32,180 bases of DNA. It comes from an uncultured Clostridium sp. Its GTDB lineage: Bacteria > Bacillota > Clostridia > TANB77 > CAG-508. This document shows positions 21,475 to 28,649 of the stretch, in pieces; within the stretch, counting starts at the first letter, position 1; each line of letters starts with the position of its first letter. The notes beneath the pieces are model-generated. The model had not been told where the DNA came from. It made no database searches and saw only the letters and a list, made by a program, of their open reading frames with translations. The position numbers and the translations under genes are program-made. The DNA lies in assembly GCA_947365805.1 (NCBI GenBank), contig CANAZY010000015.1, positions 1 to 32,180 on the forward strand, read 5' to 3'.

Positions 21475-21624
21475 AGTAATTGTAACTTCTTGACCACTTT
21501 TTAATTCTTCCATTGAACTGGTTAATTTAGCTCCTATCCTATCTGTCTTTGTTATTGCAAATACTGTAGTTGCTATTGAACTAAAAATAATTAATCCTAT
21601 TATATACATTTTTGTTTTTTTCAT
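20707..21624 (-). CDS. Secreted cohesin-dockerin adaptor protein, copy B (305 aa)
   Basis: Same architecture and length as the copy at 8927-9844: signal peptide, cohesin-like domain, linker, beta module and C-terminal dockerin. From about residue 50 onward the two proteins are identical; the first 50 residues, including the signal peptide and first cohesin strand (KSGQEVTITLKFD here), differ at many positions. Since most of the cohesin is identical, both adaptors should bind the same dockerins. It is 31 bases upstream of the larger peptidase gene, in one transcript. Start: ATG after AGGGAGGAAAAT. Confidence 0.78.
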   Translation of the reverse strand: MKKTKMYIIGLIIFSSIATTVFAITKTDRIGAKLTSSMEELKSGQEVTITLKFDKYNQISKGINAFKATLQYDENLFEKVTQANFTTKSDWEELKYNAETKELVAIKKAGSKREEDILQLKLKVKNEIEPGKTNVKIGQVVTSEGKEDLLLEDATVGIDIIKDQTSIPEEPDKITSNKYKIEEGYIQRILPKTTVAQFRKNVTTKQDIVFTDEIGNTLNENDVIATGTKIKVGSTLNYTLIVIGDIDKDAEITINDLAEGKLHLIDYQLLEGVNLKAADVDGDGEVTINDIAQLKLVLIDLLKLN

Positions 21625-21691
21625 ATTTTCCTCCCTTTTACTATGTACATTTTTGTTTTTAAGACTTTTTTATTTATAATTCTACATAATA

Positions 21692-21720
21692 ATTATAGCA
21701 TCTATTTTTATATTTCTCAA
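21692..21720 (-). promoter_or_regulatory. SigA-type promoter of cohesin-peptidase unit B
   Basis: On the minus strand, TTGAGA (21715-21720) and TATAAT (21692-21697) are 17 bases apart. It lies downstream of the spoVD terminator and upstream of the second adaptor gene. The ATACTTGAG string at the -35 region is shared with unit A. Confidence 0.7.
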
Positions 21721-21806
21721 GTATTTTCAAATATTCTTGGTATATATACTAATCTGATTTCTTCTATTGTTAATTCTATTTTCATCACCTTTTTACAATA
21801 AAAAAT

Positions 21807-21851
21807 TAGTAGGCTTATTTCTATTTGTTTATCTTAGAAATAAACCTACTA
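21807..21851 (-). terminator. Rho-independent terminator of spoVD
   Basis: A 16-bp stem with one mismatch (21807-21822 with 21836-21851, arm TAGTAGGCTTATTTCT) and a 13-base loop is followed on the minus strand by ATTTTTTATTG. It closes the cell-wall cluster and insulates it from the cohesin-peptidase locus. Confidence 0.85.
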
Positions 21852-21861
21852 TAATTTTACA

Positions 21862-23631
21862 CTAATCGTATTCTTTGGTTCTCATACTCCCTTTATGGTG
21901 TAGTGCAAAAATTACCCAAGCACCTCCTTGGTGTCCTCCTTCTCCTGTTGGATTGTATAAAGTTACTAATAATACAATTTCCGGATCGGATATCGGTGCT
22001 ACTCCAATAAAAGATGTAACATATTTATTAGTATTAACGCCATCTTCAGACGTTCCAGTTTTTCCTCCTACTCGAAATCCTTTTACTTGTGCATTTTTCC
22101 CAGTTCCTTCTGCAACAACAGATTCCATCATACTTAATACATCATTTGCTGTTTTTTCGTCAATAACTCTTTCTACTTCTTGTGGTAGTAATTCTTGAAC
22201 TTCACCTGTTTTAGAATCTATCATTTGTTTGACCACACGTGGTTTCATTCTTATTCCTTTGTTTGCTATGGTAGATACCGCTGTTACCATTTGTAATGGT
22301 GTTACTTCAAACCTCTGGCCAAAACTAATTGTTGCAAGTTCTACTGGTCCTACTTTTTCTTCCTTTAGAAAAATCCCTTTTGCTTCCCCTGGTAATTCAA
22401 TTCCCGTTTTTGATAAGAATCCAAATTTTTGTAAATAACTATAGTATTTTGGAACTCCTATTTTTTGACCTAGCCCAATAAATACTGGATTACAGGAATT
22501 CATTAATGCTTGCCTTAAAGATTCTGAACCATGTGGACGGTAATATCGCCAACATTTAATTCTTACTCCTGCAATTTCAATTCCTCCTGTACAACAAAAT
22601 TCTCCTTCTTTATCTGTTGTAGTAATTCCTTCTTGTAAAGCAGCTGATGAGGTTATTGTTTTAAAGGTAGAACCTGGCTCATAGGTATCAGCAATTGCTT
22701 TATTTCTCCACATTGCTTGTAATTCCTTGTTTCTTTCGGTTGCTGTTAAGGTCTCCCAATTGTTTTTTATTTCTTCATTTGTAATTTCATATGGTGAATT
22801 CAAATTATAATTTGGATATGTTACCATTGCTAAAATATCTCCTGTTTTAGGATTCATAGCAACCACATTTCCACCATCTGTACAAATATTATCAATACAT
22901 GCTTCTTTTAAATATTTTTCACAAATTGCTTGTATTGTCATGTCTATTGATACAACTAAATCTTTCCCATCTATTGCCGCTATGTAATCTTCTCCTTCTT
23001 TTCCAATTTCTCCTCCTCTTGCATCTGTTACTCTTATAATTCTTCCTTTACTTCCTTTTAAAGCCTCCTCATATTTTGCTTCAATTCCGTCTAATCCTTG
23101 ATTATCGCTTCCGCAAAACCCAATAAAATGAGATGCTAGTTCATTATTAGGGTAATATCGCTTGGTATCTTCATCAATATTAATCCCTACTGTAATATTA
23201 TTTTCTTTCATCCACACACGCAATTGGTCTGTTTTTTCTTTGTCTACTTTTTTCGCAATTGTTTCTATCGAACTTCTCTTTTTAACCTTTTTTAATGTTT
23301 TTTCATAATCTAACTCAAAAATATCTACAAAAATTCTAGCTACTTTCTCTTTGTTTTCTGTGGCAATATTCCCAGGGTTGATAGTAACCGTTTCAACTGT
23401 ACTGCTTACTGCTAAAATATTTTTTCCTGTTGCATCATAAATTGTCCCTCTTTTCGGATTAATTTGCCTATCGATTGATTGTTGATTATAGGCTAGCTCT
23501 GATAACCATTCTCCTTGTACAAATTGAATAAATCCAATACGGATAATTAGTAACACTAGTATCAAAAATGCAATAAACATCATATACATAATTCTTTTTC
23601 TTCTACTCATATTTAAATTGCTTAGCATCAT
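21862..23631 (-). CDS. spoVD: Class B penicillin-binding protein, SpoVD/FtsI type, shortened C terminus (589 aa)
   Basis: Peptidoglycan DD-transpeptidase with one N-terminal membrane segment (about residues 14-36). A dimerisation/pedestal domain is followed by the transpeptidase domain with STFK (near 319), SCN (near 377) and KTGTS (near 522). It follows mraZ-rsmH-ftsL as in Firmicutes division clusters. The start is either ATG of the MetMet pair at 23631/23628, just after AAAGGTGA; more upstream in-frame codons lack a ribosome site. The C terminus is odd: after GEGGHQGG, where relatives continue with a VAAPV-type strand and final helix, it reads AWVIFALHHKGSMRTKEYD and stops. About 25-40 residues of the usual domain end, and any PASTA domain, are missing. 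There is no CGG codon there, so the frameshift pattern of other genes does not explain it. spoVD and ftsI are equally fair names. Confidence 0.88.
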   Translation of the reverse strand: MMLSNLNMSRRKRIMYMMFIAFLILVLLIIRIGFIQFVQGEWLSELAYNQQSIDRQINPKRGTIYDATGKNILAVSSTVETVTINPGNIATENKEKVARIFVDIFELDYEKTLKKVKKRSSIETIAKKVDKEKTDQLRVWMKENNITVGINIDEDTKRYYPNNELASHFIGFCGSDNQGLDGIEAKYEEALKGSKGRIIRVTDARGGEIGKEGEDYIAAIDGKDLVVSIDMTIQAICEKYLKEACIDNICTDGGNVVAMNPKTGDILAMVTYPNYNLNSPYEITNEEIKNNWETLTATERNKELQAMWRNKAIADTYEPGSTFKTITSSAALQEGITTTDKEGEFCCTGGIEIAGVRIKCWRYYRPHGSESLRQALMNSCNPVFIGLGQKIGVPKYYSYLQKFGFLSKTGIELPGEAKGIFLKEEKVGPVELATISFGQRFEVTPLQMVTAVSTIANKGIRMKPRVVKQMIDSKTGEVQELLPQEVERVIDEKTANDVLSMMESVVAEGTGKNAQVKGFRVGGKTGTSEDGVNTNKYVTSFIGVAPISDPEIVLLVTLYNPTGEGGHQGGAWVIFALHHKGSMRTKEYD

Positions 23632-23677
23632 AAAATCACCTTTCCCTATAATCATTATATCGAGAAAAGGTGATTTT
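23632..23677 (-). promoter_or_regulatory. Hairpin that buries the ribosome binding site of spoVD
   Basis: In the transcript, AAAATCACCTTT (23677-23666) pairs with AAAGGTGATTTT (23643-23632), and the AGGTGA ribosome site lies in the second arm directly before the ATG. A 12-bp stem with a loop of about 22 bases would hide the site. It may control translation. The same arm sequence forms the ftsL terminator about 190 bases upstream, so alternative pairing between the two is possible. Confidence 0.5.
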
Positions 23678-23818
23678 ATGCTTTTATAATTTTTACTTGT
23701 ATTGAATTTCTATTTGTCCAATTAACATTTGTCATTCTCAAGCAATTAATATGTATAGCCGTTAAAATATAGCACAAAATCTTAACATTTCTACTTCCAC
23801 CAACACTGGTTGGCTCTA

Positions 23819-23857
23819 AAAAATCACCTTTTTATATCGTTTAAAAAGGTGATTTTT
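23819..23857 (-). terminator. Terminator after the ftsL-like gene
   Basis: The stem AAAATCACCTTTTT / AAAAAGGTGATTTT directly follows the ftsL-like stop codon and ends in TTTTTT on the minus strand. It implies that spoVD is transcribed at least partly from its own promoter in 23680-23818; I see no convincing -35/-10 pair there. Confidence 0.75.
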
Positions 23858-24371
23858 ATTTTCCTGTTATAAAATTTATAATTCTTTCCCAAATACTCAC
23901 TTGTTCCCCTGTTACAATTTCTTCTGAAGCAGGTTCTATATAATCTTGTTTTGGCAAATTCACATATATACTTTGTGAATTCTCCAATTTTTGCATTCCC
24001 AATAACTCTTTTGCAGATTGTTCAATTGTTTTTAAATTCAAACTACTTTCAATGTTTACTTCTAATTGGTCATTTTCTTTTTGAAGTGCCCCTAGATTTG
24101 ATTTTAATGTTTTAATTTCCGCAAATCTTTCATTAATAACAGAATTTCGATAACTAATGGCAAGTAAAATCATAAAGCCAATTGCAACATACACTATTAC
24201 CTTTGCTTCTACTTTTAATTTTTTCTTTGCTTTTGGTGCTGCTTGTTTTTGGGATGCTACTCGTACTTTCTTAACCGTACTTTTCTTTGGGTATTTTTTC
24301 ACTCTTGGTTCATATTCTGGTTGTAATTTCCTTGGGCTTGTCTCATACTGATATCGATTATTATATGCCAT
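23856..24371 (-). CDS. ftsL: FtsL-like cell-division protein (171 aa)
   Basis: The position between rsmH and the PBP gene and the topology identify it: a basic cytoplasmic N terminus rich in K/R (about residues 20-60), one membrane helix (about 62-80, VIVYVAIGFMILLAI), then a coiled coil (FAEIKTLKSNLGALQKEN) and a short extracellular tail ending in ITGK. FtsL acts in the divisome with DivIB/DivIC and the transpeptidase. Sequence similarity in this family is always low, so the call rests on context and topology. The start is the ATG at 24371, seven bases after a strong GGAGGTG site; a longer upstream reading frame has no such site. The basic N-terminal domain is long compared with B. subtilis FtsL. 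Confidence 0.8.
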   Translation of the reverse strand: MAYNNRYQYETSPRKLQPEYEPRVKKYPKKSTVKKVRVASQKQAAPKAKKKLKVEAKVIVYVAIGFMILLAISYRNSVINERFAEIKTLKSNLGALQKENDQLEVNIESSLNLKTIEQSAKELLGMQKLENSQSIYVNLPKQDYIEPASEEIVTGEQVSIWERIINFITGK

Positions 24372-24479
24372 GTTATCACCTCCTTCAAAAGCTTTGCTTT
24401 TGTACTCTTCACTATTCACTCTTCACTTTTTCGATTGCATAATAGCAACCTATTTTTATTAAATATTTTTCAGTTACGT

Positions 24480-24505
24480 GGGTCGACGTGGACGTCGCCC
24501 CCTAC
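24480..24505. repeat. Short palindromic intergenic repeat, copy 1
   Basis: GGGTCGACGTGGACGTCGCC followed by CCCTAC, an imperfect palindrome related to the copies at 25580 and 25759. It lies just after the true rsmH stop codon (24510-24512) and is GC-rich against an AT-rich background, like REP elements of gut Clostridia. Confidence 0.75.
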
Positions 24506-24509
24506 ATTG

Positions 24510-25440
24510 TTATATTTTCTCAAAGATTCTTAATTTTGCACTAGCAGACCTTGAATTTTCTTCTTTTTCTTTATCGCTTGGTTCAATTGGTTTTTTCGTA
24601 ATGATATTTCCTAATTTCTTCGCTCCACATACACACTTTGGAAAATCACTTGGGCAAGTACACTTTCCGAATAGCATCTTGATACGCTATTTTTACTGCT
24701 CTATCTTCTAAAGAATGAAATGTTATAATGCATAACCTTCCATTTTGCTTTAAACAATCTATTGCTTGCTTTACTGTATTTTTTAATGGTCGAATCTCAT
24801 CATTTACTTCAATTCGAATTGCTTGAAATGTACGCTTTGCAGGATGTCCTGCATTTTTATCATAATGTGGAACTGCTTGTTTTATCATGTTTACCAATTC
24901 CATTGTAGTTTGAATTTTCTTTTTTCTTCTTTCTTCACAAATTTTTTTTGCAATTTGTCTTGAAAATCGTTCTTCTCCATATTCATAGATAATACTAGCA
25001 AGCGTTTCTTCTGAATATGTATTTACCACTTCTTGTGCGGTTAATGTTTGGGTTTGATCCATTCTCATATCCAAAGCACTTTCTTGCATATAGCTAAATC
25101 CTCTTTGCTTTTCATCTATTTGATAAGAAGATACTCCTAAATCTAACAAAATTCCATCTACTTTTTCTATTTCTAAATTTTCTAAAATTTGTTCTATATC
25201 ATCATGGTTTCCATGAACATAAGTAACATTTTGATAATCTTTTAATCTATTTTTTGCCGTTTCTAGAGCTTCTATATCTCTATCAATTCCGATTAATCTA
25301 CCATTTGTGGATAATTGTTCTACTATTTTTTTACTATGTCCTGCTCCTCCCATAGTTCCATCTACATAAATTCCATCTGGTTTTATATTTAATCCTTTGA
25401 TGCATTCTGTTAGTAAAACTGATTTATGATTAAATTCCAA
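24510..25440 (-). CDS. rsmH: 16S rRNA m4C1402 methyltransferase RsmH, needs +1 shift at a CGG codon
   Basis: RsmH (MraW) methylates N4 of C1402 in 16S rRNA using S-adenosylmethionine. The SAM site [10 protein letters not shown] lies at about residues 28-37; [23 protein letters not shown] and ITFHSLEDR are family signatures. The zero frame reads AIRKVYLPK and stops at 24646. If reading shifts +1 at the in-frame CGG (24667-24669, codon 258), it continues [15 protein letters not shown] through [14 protein letters not shown] to the stop at 24510-24512. This is the canonical RsmH C terminus and gives 309 aa, the usual length. The shift reads ATT-CGGA as Ile then Gly. Alternatives: a one-base sequencing error or a real mutation; the same pattern in four other genes argues against chance. 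Start ATG at 25440. Confidence 0.92.
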
Positions 25441-25579
25441 TTACTTTACTCCTTGTTCTTTTAATAAATTGCTATATCCACAAACAGTTGGTACTTTCAA
25501 AAATACCAACTGTTGCGAAAATATTTCGTCTTTTGTTTTTTACTTCTTTTGTATTTTAAAATTTCTTTTGTATGATAAC

Positions 25580-25605
25580 GGGTCGATGTAGGCATCAACC
25601 CCTAC
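25580..25605. repeat. Short palindromic intergenic repeat, copy 2
   Basis: GGGTCGATGTAGGCATCAAC followed by CCCTAC. It differs from copy 3 at one base (A for G in the second arm), which breaks one pair of the palindrome. Confidence 0.85.
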
Positions 25606-25758
25606 GTTTTTTCTTTTGTATCATTTATCTTTTTCTTTTGAATAGCAAAATATTAAATTATCTTTAGTAAAACTTGTCTTTTGTATTCTTTTTTCTTTTG
25701 TTTTATGATTAAAATTTTGTCTTTGGTATTCTTCTATTTCATCTTTAGTATGGTAAAT

Positions 25759-25784
25759 GGGTCGATGTAGGCATCGACCCCTAC
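25759..25784. repeat. Short palindromic intergenic repeat, copy 3
   Basis: GGGTCGATGTAGGCATCGAC followed by CCCTAC. The arms GGGTCGATG and CATCGACCC are exact inverse complements. It lies 179 bases from copy 2 in the same orientation. Confidence 0.85.
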
Positions 25785-25869
25785 ATTTCTTCTTTTGTAA
25801 TTTTCATATTTTTTATCTTATGTGTCTTAAGTCTTTATCTTGTGTATTTTTATATAAACTTTGTACAAG

Positions 25870-26301
25870 TTATATACCAAGCATTGTCATATTTTCTGCA
25901 ATTTCATCAGCAGATATATTTTCATCACTACTGTATGTTTTCCAAGTCTCTCTATTCCAAATTTCAAGTCTTGTCCCAACACCAATAATAACAACTTCCT
26001 TATCTAATAAAGCGTGTTCTCTTAAGTTTGCTGGAATTAAAAATCTTCCTTGTTTATCAATCTCACACTCAACTGCTCCTGATAAGAAAAATCTTACAAA
26101 ATTTCTGGCATTTTTTTGTGCTAGTGGTAACGCTTTTAATTTTTCTTCAAAGTTTGCCCATTCTGCTTGTGAATATGCAAATAAACATCCATCAAGTCCT
26201 TTTGTAATAATAAACTTCTCACCGATGTCTTCACGTAGTTTTGCAGGCATGATAATTCTACCTTTTGCATCTACATTATGCTCATATTCTCCAATAAACA
26301 C
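25870..26301 (-). CDS. mraZ: Transcriptional regulator MraZ (143 aa)
   Basis: MraZ is a ring-forming DNA-binding protein that regulates its own division/cell-wall operon. The length (143 aa) and the duplicated SpoVT/AbrB-like half are typical: [14 protein letters not shown] near residue 11 and [14 protein letters not shown] in the second half. The start is GTG at 26301, preceded by GAGGTGA at suitable spacing. Three MraZ boxes lie between promoter and start, so autoregulation is expected. It is the first gene of the cluster mraZ-rsmH-ftsL-spoVD, though separated from rsmH by an unusually long gap. Confidence 0.95.
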   Translation of the reverse strand: MFIGEYEHNVDAKGRIIMPAKLREDIGEKFIITKGLDGCLFAYSQAEWANFEEKLKALPLAQKNARNFVRFFLSGAVECEIDKQGRFLIPANLREHALLDKEVVIIGVGTRLEIWNRETWKTYSSDENISADEIAENMTMLGI

Positions 26302-26327
26302 TCGGGCTCACCTCGCTTCCTTTCCAA

Positions 26328-26355
26328 ACCACTTTATACCACTTTTCACCACTTC
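26328..26355 (-). promoter_or_regulatory. MraZ operator: three direct repeats with 10-base period
   Basis: On the minus strand, GAAGTGGT, AAAGTGGT and AAAGTGGT occur at exact 10-base spacing (26355-26348, 26345-26338, 26335-26328). This fits the known MraZ box (AAAGTG-type repeats with short spacers) and lies immediately downstream of the -10 element, where bound MraZ would block transcription. Confidence 0.85.
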
Positions 26356-26361
26356 AACTAA

Positions 26362-26390
26362 ATTTTAATATAACTTTTGGGAATTTGCAA
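26362..26390 (-). promoter_or_regulatory. SigA-type promoter of mraZ
   Basis: TTGCAA (26385-26390) and TAAAAT (26362-26367) on the minus strand are 17 bases apart, directly upstream of the MraZ boxes. Confidence 0.7.
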
Positions 26391-26416
26391 TACTTTTTTA
26401 AAAATTTTTAAAAAAA

Positions 26417-26490
26417 ATGATTTTAGGGACGGGGGTAAAAATCATCTTTTTATATAAAAGGATGATTTTTACCCCCGTCCCTAAAATCAT
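26417..26490 (-). terminator. Long palindrome acting as terminator after ndoA
   Basis: Arms of about 34 bases (26417-26450 and 26456-26490, containing TTTTAGGGACGGGGGTAAAA and its complement) differ by one bulged G, with a 5-6 base loop. On the minus strand a T run follows (complement of 26401-26416). It begins directly after the ndoA stop codon at 26491. The GGGACGGGGGT core is much more GC-rich than its surroundings, so it may be a small mobile palindrome reused as terminator. Confidence 0.8.
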
Positions 26491-26842
26491 TTATTCTCCT
26501 AGTCCAAAACTAACACCTAGTGCATTATTTATTTTATCTATAATTTGGTTATCATCAATATGTCCAATTTTTTCTTTTAGTCTACTTTTATCAATAGTTC
26601 TTATTTGTTCTGCAAGTACAACAGAATCTGCTTTTAATCCACTCATTCCGTGAATCTAGTTCTATATGAGTTGGTAGTTTATTTTTCCCGATTTGTGATG
26701 TAATTGCTGCTGCAATTACAGTTGGACTATATTTGTTTCCCATGTCATTTTGTATGATAATAACAGGTCTAATTCCTCCTTGTTCTGAACCAACAACTGG
26801 ACTTAAATCTGCATAAAACATATCTCCTCTTTTGACTACCAT
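26491..26842 (-). CDS. ndoA: EndoA/MazF-type mRNA interferase, needs +1 shift at a CGG codon (116 aa)
   Basis: EndoA/MazF toxins cut single-stranded mRNA. Residues R25 ([12 protein letters not shown]) and T48 ([10 protein letters not shown]), the catalytic pair of B. subtilis EndoA, are present at the same positions. The zero frame passes through CGG (26648-26650, codon 65), reads RNEWIKSRF and ends at 26591 after 83 residues. With a +1 shift it continues [20 protein letters not shown] and on to GVSFGLGE, stop at 26491-26493. That restores the conserved C-terminal half and gives 116 aa, the exact length of B. subtilis EndoA. TCA-CGGA is read Ser then Gly. The start is the ATG at 26842, eight bases after AGGAG; an upstream GTG lies inside that site. 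No antitoxin gene (ndoAI/mazE) precedes it; the upstream gene is LolA-like. Confidence 0.92.
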
Positions 26843-26885
26843 TTTCTTCACTCCTGTTACTACTATTTTTTCTTCTTTTATATTT

Positions 26886-26914
26886 GATATATTTTAAACT
26901 TATTTTGAGAGCAA
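26886..26914 (-). promoter_or_regulatory. Possible promoter of ndoA
   Basis: TTGCTC (26909-26914) and TATATC (26886-26891) on the minus strand are 17 bases apart in the gap before ndoA. Both are weak matches. Confidence 0.3.
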
Positions 26915-26934
26915 AATTTGTAGCCAAATAAAAA

Positions 26935-27607
26935 TTAGATTTCATCTTGTAATAATTTTAGTTTAAATGCTAGTATTTCTTCTTTACCGACTACTATTTA
27001 TTGTTATCTCTTTATATAATATGTAAACTAGCATTTTTTGGTTCCTATCTTCAATAGTTAGTTTGGTTGGTTTTAGAGTATTTTTATCAATATATAATGT
27101 TTGTACAATTCCGCTTTTATCCTTTTGTGCACTTACTTTTGTTTGCATTATAATTTCATTTTCTTCTTTTAAAATTGCATTTTTATCCTTTTTATAGCAT
27201 TCAATAAAAGAAGATAACCATAAATGGTTTTCTGCTACATAAGGATAATTTTCATATATTTTACTAAGATTAAATTTTGTATTCTCTATTTTCAAATTTG
27301 CCCCATCATATGACGTTTTCAAACCTTCTAATGCTACTGGTTCTATTACTTCTTGTACTGCCAAATTAGGTGATTGATAACTCTGTTTCATTTTATATTG
27401 ATTTTGGTTTTTATTACTATGAACTTCCACTTCGATTTCTGCCTCATAAGAGCTTAAGTTTAAAATATATTCTTTTATATCTTCAGCTGATTTAATACTA
27501 GTATTTCCAAATTTGACTGTTTTATAATTGTTTTTTGTAAAAAAGCAAAATAATCCCACACCGATAATAAGTATGATTACAATAACAATAAATATTTTTT
27601 GTTTCAT
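26935..27607 (-). CDS. LolA/GerS-like membrane-anchored protein; CGG codon directly before the first stop
   Basis: The N-terminal membrane anchor (about residues 5-24) is followed by an extracellular domain with the pattern of LolA-fold proteins such as clostridial GerS: YEAEIEVEV, an SPNLAVQEVIEP strand, SYDGANLKIEN, a WLSSFIECY helix and LYIDKNTLKPTKL. There is a Cys near residue 21 but no good lipobox. The zero frame ends ITINSSR-stop, with the final Arg encoded by CGG (26987-26989) immediately before TAA (26984-26986). A +1 shift at this CGG reads past the stop as GKEEILAFKLKLLQDEI to TAA at 26935-26937, giving 223 aa. The ending is protein-like, but I have no firm homologue for it, so this is the weakest of the five CGG cases. 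The start ATG follows AAGGAGTGAAGAAAC. Role unknown; possibly spore germination or envelope. Confidence 0.7.
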
Positions 27608-27622
27608 GTTTCTTCACTCCTT

Positions 27623-27655
27623 AAAAAAAAAGAATAGCTATATGCTATTCTTTTT
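27623..27655 (-). terminator. Terminator after the dus gene
   Basis: A 12-bp stem (27627-27638 with 27644-27655, arm AAAAAGAATAGC) and a 5-base loop are followed by a T run on the minus strand. It ends the minD-minE-rodA-dus transcript just before the LolA-like gene, which may be expressed by read-through. Confidence 0.8.
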
Positions 27656-27674
27656 AATTTATATTCAGTTGGTT

Positions 27675-28641
27675 TTAAAAACATTCTTTTAAGTATTCTA
27701 TCAATTCATTTTTGCAATTAATTTGATTGATTGTTACCCTCATTTTACTTGCGTTTGGCAGATTTTTAATGTAACACGCTAAATGTTTTCGAAGTTCAGG
27801 AATTCCTACTCTTTCTCCCTTTTTCTCAACTTCTAGATTAATATGTTCTATGATTGTTTCTAACTTTTCTTTGTTTGAAACTTCTTTTAATTTCTCTCCT
27901 GTTTGTAGATAGTGTATGATTCTTTGAAACAACCATGGATTTCCCATTGATGCTCTTCCTATCATAATCCCATCGACTCCAGTATATTCAAACATTTTCA
28001 AGGCACTTTCTTCATCTATAATATTTCCATTTCCAATAACAGGTATGCAAACCGATTCTTTCACCTTTTTAATAGCTTCTAAATCAACCTCTCCACTAAA
28101 AAATTCGTCTCTTGTTCTGCCATGAATGGTAATCATACTTGCTCCTGCTTGCTCGATGATTTTGGAAGCTTGTACTGATACATCATTAGACTTACTCCAT
28201 CCTTTTCGGATTTTTACGGTTACTGGAGTAGAAGATGCCTTTACCACTCCTTCTACAATACTTCCTACTAAATCTAAGTTTTGTAATAGCTTGCTTCCAT
28301 CTCCATTTTTAACTACCTTTGGTGCAGGACATCCCATATTAATATCTACTAAATTAAAATCATTACTAACTTGGCTTGCAGCAAATGTTAATGATTCGAT
28401 ATCACTTCCAAAAATCTGCACTCCGAATTGGTCCCTCTTCTCCTTTAGAATCTAATAACAACTTTGTCTTCTCATCCCCATAGAAAATAGCTTTTGCACT
28501 TGCCATTTCAGTATAGGTAAGTCCTACTCCATATTTTTTACAAATGATTCGAAATGGCAGGTCTGTAATACCTGCCATTGGTGCTAACAATATGTTATTT
28601 TTCAATCTTACATTTCCTACTTCTAATGGTTTTAAATACAT
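27675..28641 (-). CDS. dusB: tRNA-dihydrouridine synthase, DusB-like, needs +1 shift at a CGG codon (321 aa)
   Basis: FMN-dependent enzyme that reduces uridine to dihydrouridine in tRNA. The first part (79 codons in the zero frame) has the family start NNILLAPMAGITDLPFR and TEMASAKAIF. At CGG (28423-28425, codon 73) the zero frame turns to RSADFWK and stops. The +1 frame reads GVQIFGSD, as in other Dus proteins, then NMGCPAPKVVKNGDGS with the catalytic Cys (about residue 104), VTVKIRKGW, ITIHGRT and IPVIGNGNI, to the stop at 27675. The shift reads ATT-CGGA as Ile then Gly and restores the usual length. Read without the shift, the protein would lose its catalytic Cys. The gene starts 8 bases after rodA ends, so it belongs to that operon. 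Confidence 0.92.
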
Positions 28642-28649
28642 GTTTACTC

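Larger units (their letters stand above)
25441..25869. other. 429-bp gene-free gap between mraZ and rsmH
   Basis: No coding region is visible. On the transcribed (minus) strand it is rich in A with many repeats of ACAAAAGA-like strings. It holds a hairpin (25483-25514, 11-bp arms AACAGTTGGTA/TACCAACTGTT) without a clear T run, and two palindromic repeats (25580-25605, 25759-25784). mraZ and rsmH are usually close together, so the gap looks expanded by small repeats. Confidence 0.8.

Noticed and set aside
23680..23818. Possible riboswitch or T-box leader upstream of spoVD
   Set aside because: No conserved T-box or riboswitch core could be seen, only a small CCAAC-ACT-GGTTGG palindrome and the ribosome-site hairpin.
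24478..24711. Plus-strand frame beginning MGRRGRRPLH (and a similar MGRCRHRPLH at 25757)
   Set aside because: The first residues are just the palindromic repeat read through; the remainder is antisense to rsmH or mraZ.
25580..25784. Repeats with regular look as a CRISPR array
   Set aside because: Only three scattered palindromic copies with different spacing, no unique spacers of constant length and no cas genes.
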